In this document: piece by piece, positions 1 through 6,446 of the stretch
Numbering within the stretch: position 1 is the stretch's first letter
Layout of the letters: every line of letters starts with the position of its first letter
Origin: a bacterium
GTDB taxonomy: Bacteria; JALSQH01
Direction of reading: 5' to 3'
DNA length: 21,009 nucleotides
Assembly: GCA_026985515.1 (NCBI GenBank)
Contig: JALSQH010000009.1
Span: 1 to 21,009, forward strand
Position numbers and translations under genes: made by a program
Notes under the pieces: generated by a model
Database searches by the model: none
What the model saw: the letters and a program-made list of their open reading frames with translations, nothing else
What the model was told of the DNA's origin: nothing

Positions 1-2
1 CT

Positions 3-577
3 TTTTCCTTTGTTTACAGGGAGGGGTATGGATACGAAATAAAGGTGACAAACCTCTCAGACATTTATGCGGGAACGGCGAAGCTCACCACTTTCACAAT
101 GCTCTTGAATTTTTACGATAGTTTTGTGCCTGACACTTATGAGTTTGCCACTCTCTACAGGATGGATTCCTTTTCTTTAGGAGTGAGGGTGAGATACAGT
201 GAATGGCATGCACTTGAGAAATTGATTAAAGTAAAAACGTTTTTTCTTATGCTGTGGCTTTAAGGCAGTTTATAGGGGGGCCGAAAAGAATTTCACTTTA
301 TTACTCCCTGGGCTATGATCCCTCCCCCCTGGTTTCAACCTATACTCCAAGGGTTAATTTTGTTGACAGTGGTAGGTTTCTGGTGGGGGTGGGGGCAGAG
401 ATTTTCTACGTTAATCCGACTTACTTGTATAAGCCACTCAAGTTTGAAATAGGCTATCAGTTTTCTCGCCTCAACAGGAGGAAGTTCATAATTGAAGATG
501 CTGATCAAAATAAAGCCACCACAACCATCAGTGGATATACCAACACCTTATCTTTCATGTTTTCCCTGAATTTCTGA
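3..577 (+). CDS. C-terminal part of a FadL/OMPP1-like outer-membrane protein, interrupted by an apparent frameshift
   Basis: The reading frame is open from the window edge (first codon at 3) to a stop at 261-263. A second frame, open from 230 to 577, continues the same kind of protein. Inserting one base in the A-run at 233-237 joins them into one chain of about 190 residues with no stop. The downstream half has the end-region look of FadL/TodX transporters: GYDPSPL, then TPRVNFVDSGRF, then alternating beta-strands, ending LSFMFSLNF. A C-terminal Phe is the usual recognition signal for outer-membrane barrel assembly. FadL proteins carry long-chain fatty acids or hydrophobic compounds across the outer membrane, which would fit the acyl-CoA genes nearby. 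The N-terminus lies outside the window. The break may be a sequencing error in a homopolymer or a true inactivating mutation. The barrel class is clearer than the FadL assignment. It converges on the next gene with a 6-bp gap. Confidence 0.6.
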
Positions 578-583
578 GTATTT

Positions 584-1087
584 CTATTTCTTTGCTGCTT
601 CCACAATCATTTTTATCAGGCGAGGCATGGCGGAAGGATCCGTTCCGGTAAAGAGATTCCCGTCAGCTTCAACATCCTTGCCAGTATAGATGGCACCTGC
701 GTTTATGAGGTCATCTTTTATGGCGTAGTATCCCGCAATCTTTTTGCCTTTCACTATTCCAGCTGATATTAAGACCCACGGTCCGTGACAGATTGAACCA
801 ACGATTTTTCCACTGTTGTAAAAATCTCTCACAAATTTTAAAACCTTTTCATATCTTCTCAGCCTGTCTGGTGCGTATCCACCCGGGATAAAGAGAATAT
901 CGTAATCATCCGGAGAAACCTCATCTATTGATTTGTCTGATTTGTGCGTCATGCCTTTTTTACCTTTAAATGTTCCTTTCTGTGGAGAGATCACATCCAC
1001 CTGCCATCCTTCTTCCTGAAATCTGTAATATGGGTAGAGGAATTCAACATCCTCAACGAATTCTTCAATGAAAATGGCAACCTTCAT
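584..1087 (-). CDS. PfpI/DJ-1 superfamily protein (intracellular protease/deglycase-like)
   Basis: This 167-residue protein matches the length and layout of PfpI/YhbO proteins, whose best-known member is Pyrococcus protease I. Visible features are an N-terminal EDVEFLYPYYR segment, a GGYAPDR turn at 69-75, and the nucleophile elbow SICHGP with Cys100 followed by His101. It ends with KDDLINAG and a short helical tail. In PfpI the catalytic triad uses Cys100, His101 and Glu74 from a neighbouring subunit. Here position 74 is Asp, a conservative change. Family members are reported as peptidases, or as glyoxalase/deglycases that repair glycated proteins, so the exact activity is open. The start ATG overlaps the meaB stop in an ATGA motif (1084-1087), indicating translational coupling. 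It is the last gene of the mutase operon, perhaps protecting against reactive aldehydes or damaged protein. Cytoplasmic; no signal peptide. Confidence 0.88.
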   Translation of the reverse strand: MKVAIFIEEFVEDVEFLYPYYRFQEEGWQVDVISPQKGTFKGKKGMTHKSDKSIDEVSPDDYDILFIPGGYAPDRLRRYEKVLKFVRDFYNSGKIVGSICHGPWVLISAGIVKGKKIAGYYAIKDDLINAGAIYTGKDVEADGNLFTGTDPSAMPRLIKMIVEAAKK

Positions 1088-2043
1088 TTTTCTTCCTCCT
1101 TCAGGAGTTCTCTGGTGATTTTTTCACCCAGTGTGATGGGATCTACCTCACCATTTTCCATTTTTGAAATAAGGGATTCCATTTTCTCCTGAATTTTCCT
1201 GTAAATTTTTTCCTTGATCAGACTCGTAATTGTATTTTCAAATTCCTTTTCTAACTGCATTCTGATTTTTTCTTTTAATTTACCCGATTTTTTCAGGTAT
1301 TCAAAATGATTATCAATGGCAACAGCAAGTTCTTCAATTCCTTCCCCTTTTGTGGCTATTGTTTTTATCACCGGTGGTTGCCACTCTTTATCTTTTATGC
1401 CCGCCATTTCAAGCATAAATTCAATTTCTTTTACAAGTCTGTTTGCTTCAGGTCTGTCAGCTTTGTTTACCACAAATATATCAGCAATTTCAAGTATTCC
1501 TGCCTTGATTGCCTGAATATCGTCTCCAAGGCCCGGCACAAGGACGACCACTGAAGTGTGGGCGAGTCCGATTATTTCAACTTCATCCTGACCCACTCCC
1601 ACAGTTTCCACAATTATTTTTTCTTTACCCATTGCATCAAGGACTTTTACCATTTCCCATGCTGATTTTGAGAGTCCTCCAAGGTGGCCCCTGGTTGCCA
1701 CTGATCTGATAAACACCTCTGGATCTGTGCTGTGGCTCTGCATTCTGATTCTATCACCTAAGATTGCTCCACCTGTGAAGGGACTTGTCGGATCCACTGC
1801 AATTACACCAACTTTCAGAGACTTCTTCCTGTAAAGTTCAATCAGTTTTGAAACCAGTGTACTTTTCCCTGCCCCCGGGGCTCCCGTAATACCAATAATG
1901 TGAGCTTTCCCTGTGTAGGGATAAATTTTCTTCAGGATTTCTCTTGCTTCTGGAAGTTCATCATCTATCATTCTAAGTGCTCTTGCAGTGGCCACATCAT
2001 CACCACTGAGGATCTTTTCAATGAGAGAGCTATCCAACTGCAA
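1084..2043 (-). CDS. meaB: MeaB/ArgK-family GTPase, chaperone of B12-dependent acyl-CoA mutase
   Basis: This 319-residue protein is of normal length for MeaB. A helical N-terminal region precedes a G domain with Walker A GAPGAGKST at 54-62, a VDPTSPFTGGAILGDR switch segment, a VETVGVGQDEVE stretch and the guanine-specificity motif NKAD. The C-terminus is helical and charged, as in family members that dimerise through it. MeaB proteins bind acyl-CoA mutases, gate loading of adenosylcobalamin and protect or exchange inactivated cofactor, using GTP. It lies 9 bp downstream of the small mutase subunit and overlaps the PfpI gene by 4 bp, so it is clearly part of the same transcript. MeaB-like chaperones serve both methylmalonyl-CoA and isobutyryl-CoA mutases (the latter sometimes called MeaI), so its presence does not decide the mutase substrate. 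Confidence 0.93.
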   Translation of the reverse strand: MQLDSSLIEKILSGDDVATARALRMIDDELPEAREILKKIYPYTGKAHIIGITGAPGAGKSTLVSKLIELYRKKSLKVGVIAVDPTSPFTGGAILGDRIRMQSHSTDPEVFIRSVATRGHLGGLSKSAWEMVKVLDAMGKEKIIVETVGVGQDEVEIIGLAHTSVVVLVPGLGDDIQAIKAGILEIADIFVVNKADRPEANRLVKEIEFMLEMAGIKDKEWQPPVIKTIATKGEGIEELAVAIDNHFEYLKKSGKLKEKIRMQLEKEFENTITSLIKEKIYRKIQEKMESLISKMENGEVDPITLGEKITRELLKEEEK

Positions 2044-2052
2044 CTCCTTTGA

Positions 2053-2466
2053 TTATTTTCTCTTGTGGCGAGGTTTTACGTGTTTTTTGACCCATTCGAT
2101 TGTTTCGCTGACAGGAGTTCCCGGAGTGAAAATCTCAGCCACCCCCTGAGATTTCAGAAATGGGATATCATCATCAGGAATAATACCTCCACCAAAAACA
2201 ATTATATCATCTGCTCCTTTTTCTCTGAGCAGTTTTATAACTGCAGGCATCAGGGTATTGTGTGCTCCAGATAGTATGGAAAGACCAATTGCATCTACAT
2301 CCTCCTGAATGGCTGCATTCACTATCTGTTCTGGAGTCTGGTGAAGGCCTGTGTAAATCACTTCAAAGCCTGCTTCTTTCAGTGCCCTTGCAATGATTTT
2401 TGCTCCTCTGTCATGTCCATCAAGTCCAGGTTTCGCAATTAGTATCCTTACTTTTTCTTCTGGCAT
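2053..2466 (-). CDS. icmB: B12-binding small subunit of acyl-CoA mutase (IcmB-like)
   Basis: This 137-residue protein is a complete cobalamin-binding domain. It carries the DxHxxG motif as DGHDRG at 16-21, where His18 would be the lower axial cobalt ligand. LSILSGAH and [10 protein letters not shown] segments follow, which line the nucleotide tail pocket. The length equals that of stand-alone mutase small subunits such as IcmB (about 136 residues), whereas many methylmalonyl-CoA mutases have this domain fused to the catalytic barrel. The gene starts 11 bp after the large subunit, with AGGAGG just before the ATG. Together the two would form the heterotetrameric, adenosylcobalamin-dependent carbon-skeleton mutase. 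The symbol is chosen because the large subunit carries isobutyryl-CoA-mutase-type substrate residues. Split archaeal methylmalonyl-CoA mutases have a similar small subunit, so this chain alone does not settle specificity. The C-terminus ends in a basic tail (RHKRK). Confidence 0.85.
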   Translation of the reverse strand: MPEEKVRILIAKPGLDGHDRGAKIIARALKEAGFEVIYTGLHQTPEQIVNAAIQEDVDAIGLSILSGAHNTLMPAVIKLLREKGADDIIVFGGGIIPDDDIPFLKSQGVAEIFTPGTPVSETIEWVKKHVKPRHKRK

Positions 2467-2477
2467 CTGTTTCCTCC

Positions 2478-4151
2478 TTAGAAGTACGCTGGATCTCTGT
2501 ATTCTCCAAAAGCTTCCTTTAATGTGTTGATTATCTCTCCTTCTGTGGCATATTCTCTGACGGCATTTATTATGTAGGGCATCAGATTTTCTGAGTAATC
2601 CTCAGCAGCTTCCCTTAACAGCTTCAGGGCTTCTTTCACCTTTGCGTTATTTCTATCCCTCTTTACCTTTGCCAATCTTTCCTTTTGTTTTTTTTCAAGA
2701 TCATCGGGTATTTTAAGTATGGGTATGGGAACATCTTCATCAATTACATATTTGTTTACTCCTACAATTATTTTTTCACCTTTTTCAACCTGCAGCTGGT
2801 AGTGATATGCTGCATCCTGTATCTCCTTCTGAGGATATCCCAATTCAATTGCTCTCAGCATCCCTCCCATTTCCTCAATTTTGTTTATATACTCCCAGGC
2901 TTTTTCTTCCATTTCATTGGTCAGTTTTTCAATGAAGTAACTGCCACCAAGTGGATCAATGGTATTGGGAATACCGCTCTCGTAGGCAATGATCTGCTGA
3001 GTCCTAAGTGCAATGGTAACTGCTTCTTCAGTTGGTAGGGCATAGGTTTCATCCATGGAATTGGTGTGGAGAGATTGTGTACCCCCCAGAACAGCAGATA
3101 GAGCCTCAATGGCCGTTCTGATAATATTGTTGTAAGGTTGCTGCGCAGTTAATGAACACCCAGCAGTCTGTGTATGAAATCGCATCAACCATGAAGCTGG
3201 ATTTTTCGCTTTAAATCGTTCTTTCATTATTTTTGCCCACATTCTTCTTGCTGCTCTGAATTTTGCAATTTCTTCAAAGAAGTCCATGTGGGCGTCAAAA
3301 AAGAAAGATAAACGGGGAGCAAAAGAGTCAACATCAAGACCTTCTCTGGTAAAATAGTCAACATAACTTATTCCATCCATTATGGTGAATGCAAGTTCCT
3401 GAACAGCAGTTGAACCAGCTTCTCTAATATGATACCCTGAGATGGAAATCGTATTCCATCTGGGTACATGCTCACTTGCATAGGCAACTATGTCTCTTAT
3501 TATTCTCATGGAAGGTTCGGGCGGGTATATCCATGATTTTTGGGCAATATATTCTTTGAGGATGTCGTTTTGAATTGTACCACCTATCTTATTGGAAGGA
3601 ACTCCCTGCTTTTCCGCCACAACAATGTACATAGCCCATAAAATGGCTGCTGGTGCGTTGATTGTCATTGAGGTTGTAACTTTATCAAGGGGTATCCCTT
3701 TAAACAGTGTTTCCATGTCTGCAAGAGTGTCAATAGCTACACCACATTTTCCCACTTCTCCTGTAGCCCTGGGATCGTCTGAGTCAACCCCCATAATTGT
3801 TGGCATGTCAAAAGCAACTGATAAACCTGTTTGACCCTGTTGAAGAAGGTAATGATAACGTTGATTTGTCTCTACAGCTGTTCCAAAACCTGCAAATTGT
3901 CTCATGGTCCAGAGTCTTCCTCTGTACATATTTGGATAGATGCCTCGTGTAAAAGGATATTCTCCCGGAAAACCAAGATCCCTCATGTAATCCAGATCTG
4001 CTATATCTTCTGGTGTGTAAATTTCCTTTATTTCGTGATCAGAAATTGTTGAAAATCTTTCCATTCTTTCCGGATGTTTTTCTATGTGTGGCTTGAGAAT
4101 CTTTTCTTCCCATTCTTTTTTTGCTTTTTTTATTCTTTCAATATCGTCCAT
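2478..4151 (-). CDS. icmA: Acyl-CoA mutase large subunit, isobutyryl-CoA-mutase type (usually annotated methylmalonyl-CoA mutase)
   Basis: This 557-residue protein is the TIM-barrel catalytic subunit without the B12 domain, close in size to IcmA. Family motifs include [21 protein letters not shown] with Gln194, [11 protein letters not shown] with His241, [17 protein letters not shown] and DPLGGSYF. The key observation concerns specificity. Methylmalonyl-CoA mutase uses Tyr89 and Arg207 to hold the substrate carboxylate; isobutyryl-CoA mutase has Phe80 and Gln198 instead. Here the equivalents are Phe86 (in RQFAGF) and Gln204 (in YIAQKSW). The 118-residue spacing is identical in all three, so the alignment is secure. 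The expected reaction is isobutyryl-CoA to n-butyryl-CoA by a radical rearrangement. The gene lies 12 bp after the adenosyltransferase, with AAGGAG before its ATG. I am sure of the family and fairly sure of the ICM-like pocket. Activity on related acyl-CoAs is possible. Confidence 0.85.
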   Translation of the reverse strand: MDDIERIKKAKKEWEEKILKPHIEKHPERMERFSTISDHEIKEIYTPEDIADLDYMRDLGFPGEYPFTRGIYPNMYRGRLWTMRQFAGFGTAVETNQRYHYLLQQGQTGLSVAFDMPTIMGVDSDDPRATGEVGKCGVAIDTLADMETLFKGIPLDKVTTSMTINAPAAILWAMYIVVAEKQGVPSNKIGGTIQNDILKEYIAQKSWIYPPEPSMRIIRDIVAYASEHVPRWNTISISGYHIREAGSTAVQELAFTIMDGISYVDYFTREGLDVDSFAPRLSFFFDAHMDFFEEIAKFRAARRMWAKIMKERFKAKNPASWLMRFHTQTAGCSLTAQQPYNNIIRTAIEALSAVLGGTQSLHTNSMDETYALPTEEAVTIALRTQQIIAYESGIPNTIDPLGGSYFIEKLTNEMEEKAWEYINKIEEMGGMLRAIELGYPQKEIQDAAYHYQLQVEKGEKIIVGVNKYVIDEDVPIPILKIPDDLEKKQKERLAKVKRDRNNAKVKEALKLLREAAEDYSENLMPYIINAVREYATEGEIINTLKEAFGEYRDPAYF

Positions 4152-4163
4152 TTTCCTGCTCCT

Positions 4164-4721
4164 TTAAAATTCAATTCCCTCCCTTGCATCCACCCCCTGG
4201 TAGTAGTAATGTTTTATCTCCTTCATCTCTGTTACCAGATCAGCTTTCTCTATGAGTTCTTTCGGTGCTCCTCTACCTGTTATGACAAGCTCCATATTTT
4301 CAGGTTTGCTTTCCACAATTTTCATCATATCTTCAAGTGAAATTAAATTAAACATGTAAGCCACATTCAGTTCGTCAAGTATAAGAATATCTACTTCATT
4401 TCTCTGCATAATTTCCAGTGCCCGTTCGACTCCTTTTTTTGCAAGTTCTATATCTTCTGGTCGTGGATTTTTGGGGTTCACGAAAGCAGGTCTTCCAAAG
4501 GGCTCAATGGTGAAGAGATCACCAAATTTCCTTGCAGCTTTCCATTCACCATATTCGCTCCACGCCATTTTTTCAGTGCCTTTTCCCTTTAAAAACTGAA
4601 TCATGTGAACTTTAAAACCGTGTCCGAGTGCTCTGAAGGCCAGGCCAAGGGCTGCTGTAGTCTTACCTTTGCAATCCCCAGTGTAGACCTGAATATATCC
4701 CTTTTTGATTTTTTTACTCAA
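4164..4721 (-). CDS. cobO: Cob(I)alamin adenosyltransferase, CobA/CobO/BtuR type
   Basis: This 185-residue protein has the family's N-terminal P-loop variant GDCKGKTT at 15-22, followed by ALGLAFRALGHGFKVHMIQFLKG. A DILILDELNVAY segment and VITGRGAP come later, all diagnostic of CobA/BtuR enzymes. It transfers the adenosyl group of ATP to cob(I)alamin, making the cofactor needed by the mutase encoded just downstream. Mutase operons more often carry the unrelated PduO-type enzyme, so the pairing is mildly unusual. No other B12 synthesis gene is in the window, which suggests salvage or local cofactor supply. The start is TTG at 4721, supported by GGAGGT with a 5-nt spacer at 4727-4732. It is the first gene of the operon, behind a sigma70-like promoter. 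Cytoplasmic. Confidence 0.9.
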   Translation of the reverse strand: MSKKIKKGYIQVYTGDCKGKTTAALGLAFRALGHGFKVHMIQFLKGKGTEKMAWSEYGEWKAARKFGDLFTIEPFGRPAFVNPKNPRPEDIELAKKGVERALEIMQRNEVDILILDELNVAYMFNLISLEDMMKIVESKPENMELVITGRGAPKELIEKADLVTEMKEIKHYYYQGVDAREGIEF

Positions 4722-4741
4722 CTTAAACCTCCGTTTATTTA

Positions 4742-4770
4742 AATTTAAACTATAAGCACTTTGAAGTCAA
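4742..4770 (-). promoter_or_regulatory. Candidate sigma70-type promoter of the mutase operon
   Basis: On the minus strand TTGACT (4770-4765) is followed after 17 nt by TAAATT (4747-4742). Transcription would start near 4735 and give a very short leader that carries the GGAGGT site of the TTG-started adenosyltransferase gene. No cobalamin riboswitch core is seen between here and the gene. Assigned by consensus similarity only. Confidence 0.4.
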
Positions 4771-4804
4771 GAGAAGATAGGGTCTTATTCCTGATTGACT
4801 GTGA

Positions 4805-4945
4805 AGTAATCGTTACCAGGTAGAACTTGAAGAAATAAAAAAATTTTTGGATGTTAAAATTTTTTACATCAGGGCAGCTTCTATGAAAATATCATTATCT
4901 TATAACTACTTGATAAAAGAGCTTTTTGAAGTGAAAAGAGATTAA
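4805..4945 (+). pseudogene. Short open stretch, possible gene remnant
   Basis: A 46-codon frame is open between a TGA at 4802 and a TAA at 4943. Its translation is protein-like, with alternating charged and hydrophobic residues (for example VELEEIKKFLDVKIFYI). It has no good start codon or ribosome site near its beginning; the only ATG (4882) is late. It may be the tail of a decayed gene upstream of the orphan pair, or chance in AT-rich DNA. No family recognised. Confidence 0.15.
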
Positions 4946-4996
4946 GGAATCTTCTGGCACATACATTGCAAATGGTAGAAAAAATCTGAGGAAGTT

Positions 4997-5656
4997 ATGA
5001 AAGTACTTGATAGGGAAGATCGAGTTACGAAATCACTTAAGGAAAAAATTTTTCAGATGGATAGAAGGGAGCTTCTTACTAAAATGGGTTACCATAATCT
5101 GGAGAGAGGAAATTACACTCTCGAACGATTTTTAAAAACCCCCAGCCTCTACAGATGGCTTGAGAAAGGTAATTATGATTTTCTCTATACTTCGGGGGAA
5201 TTTGTAAAGAAAGTGGCAGAAGTTGTGGGATTAAAAAGAGAAGAAGTAGAGAAAGCAATCCGTTTTGCAAAGGATGAGATGAAGAGGATAAGAAGCTTGA
5301 AAACACCACATATCTATGTAGATACTCATTTTGTAAGAAAAACTGAGCCAGTTTTTGTACTGGCTTTTACTGAAGGATTGAGAAATATAGTTCTGGACAA
5401 AGAAGAATTTGCATATTTATCTCTGGAAGAAGCCCTTAAAAAAGTGGGGGAGTTTGTCAGAAATCATTATATCCAGAATGATGGGTATCTTGAAGTCTGG
5501 GGAAAAATTTACACTTATGTTTATTATCATGTTGATGGCAACAAGTACTATTTTGATCCCAGTGGGAATTTAATACATGGTGATGTCAAAGTTTACTATT
5601 CAAAAGCCTTTTTGAGAATTGGCAATAAAGAGGTATCCCACGGAAATAATGAATGA
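4997..5656 (+). CDS. Hypothetical protein, unknown function
   Basis: This 219-residue soluble protein has no signal peptide or membrane segment. I do not recognise it as a named family. Residues about 20-100 are predicted helical and basic (MDRRELLTKMGYHNLERG, then FLKTPSLYRWL, GNYDFLYTSGEF, and a KREEVEKAIRFAKDEMKR helix). The block at 103-180 is beta-rich and aromatic (PHIYVDTHFVRKTEPVFVLAF, then LEVWGKIYTYVYYHVDG), ending near YYFDPSG at 184-190. The regular pattern of aromatics and glycines suggests a conserved two-domain fold, perhaps a helical binding domain plus a small beta-domain. The ATG has GAGGA 6 nt upstream. It starts a plus-strand pair with the gene at 5739 and sits between two unrelated minus-strand metabolic units, so it looks like accessory cargo. 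No function is claimed. Confidence 0.75.
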   Translation: MKVLDREDRVTKSLKEKIFQMDRRELLTKMGYHNLERGNYTLERFLKTPSLYRWLEKGNYDFLYTSGEFVKKVAEVVGLKREEVEKAIRFAKDEMKRIRSLKTPHIYVDTHFVRKTEPVFVLAFTEGLRNIVLDKEEFAYLSLEEALKKVGEFVRNHYIQNDGYLEVWGKIYTYVYYHVDGNKYYFDPSGNLIHGDVKVYYSKAFLRIGNKEVSHGNNE

Positions 5657-5667
5657 GTATACTTATT

Positions 5668-5742
5668 ATGCTGCGGGTGTTGGGTAAAGATGAAATATTA
5701 TGCTTTGAAAAAGAAAAAAATGAACTGGAGGATAGGGAATGA
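5668..5742 (+). other. 24-codon micro-ORF overlapping the next start codon
   Basis: An ATG at 5668 opens 24 codons, ending with a TGA at 5740-5742 that overlaps the ATG of the following gene in an ATGA motif. The C-terminal half is highly charged (EKEKNELEDRE). No clear ribosome site precedes it. The strong GGAGGATAGGG just before the stop serves the downstream gene. It may be a leader peptide for translational coupling or a chance frame. Confidence 0.25.
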
Positions 5743-6446
5743 ATGAGAATTTCTTTGGAGATGAAAGGGATTTCAGGAAATATCTTTTATTGAAAACATT
5801 GTTGGAAAATAATCGTAGCAAGAAGTTCCTGGTAGCATGGTATCTCACAGAGGAAGAGTCTAATGAGAAGAAAAACAGATGGAGTTATTTAGATAGTAGC
5901 GCTTATATAAATCTTGATGCGGAATTATCAAGCTGGTTAAAAGATTGTGTCAAAAAGAACGATACATCTAAAATCAATTGTATTGAAAATAAATTTCTTT
6001 ATTTTTCTTACAACATAACTTTTTATACTGAACCAGTTCCGAAATGGAAAAAAGAGAGGGAACGATGGTTTAACCAGCTTAAGGATAAGGCTCAGGAAAG
6101 TGGCGTAGTTTTTCTGGATCCGGATACAGGAATAAATTTTGACTCAAAGCGTAATTCAATAAAACATGTGTACATAAATGAGATAGTAGAACTATGGGAG
6201 AGTGGAAAATCATTGATTGTATTTAATTATTTTCCACGTATTAATCATGAAATTTTTGTTTATGGAACCATGATGGCATTTTTGGTGAGAATACCTGACG
6301 CAATTGTGAAGAGTATCTATGAAGATAAGGTTGCCTATTTTTTTATTTTGCAGAGAAATGATGGAAAAATTTTTGAAAATTTGAAAAAAGGAATAGAAAA
6401 TATGAGCAACAGGGTTTTTAAAATAGCTGAAATTAACCTGTGTTAG
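5739..6446 (+). CDS. Hypothetical protein with GDxRDFxKYxLL and FLDPDTG motifs
   Basis: This is a 235-residue soluble protein. The N-terminus reads FFGDERDFRKYLLLK (5-19), followed by an AWYLTEEES segment. VVFLDPDTGI lies at 123-132, and KHVYINEIVELWESGKSLIVFNYFPR at 142-167. From memory this resembles a widespread, uncharacterised family with an N-terminal GDxxDYxKYxLLR block and a central FxDPDxG motif, often found in variable regions. The DPD-G loop after a beta-strand recalls the substrate or cofactor loop of Rossmann-type enzymes such as methyltransferases, but the glycine-rich cofactor motif is not evident. An enzymatic role is therefore speculation. GGAGGATAGGG precedes the ATG by a few bases. 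The gene's 3' end overlaps the convergent molybdopterin gene by 14 bp. Codon use is notably A/T-rich compared with the metabolic neighbours, consistent with acquired DNA. Confidence 0.75.
   Translation: MNENFFGDERDFRKYLLLKTLLENNRSKKFLVAWYLTEEESNEKKNRWSYLDSSAYINLDAELSSWLKDCVKKNDTSKINCIENKFLYFSYNITFYTEPVPKWKKERERWFNQLKDKAQESGVVFLDPDTGINFDSKRNSIKHVYINEIVELWESGKSLIVFNYFPRINHEIFVYGTMMAFLVRIPDAIVKSIYEDKVAYFFILQRNDGKIFENLKKGIENMSNRVFKIAEINLC

Noticed and set aside
2478-4151. Plain methylmalonyl-CoA mutase annotation
   Set aside because: Tyr and Arg at the carboxylate-binding positions are replaced by Phe and Gln, and the residue spacing leaves no doubt about the alignment.
4722-4996. Possible cobalamin riboswitch ahead of the adenosyltransferase/mutase operon
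   Set aside because: No B12-box-like core or multi-stem leader is visible, and the predicted leader is only about 14 nt.
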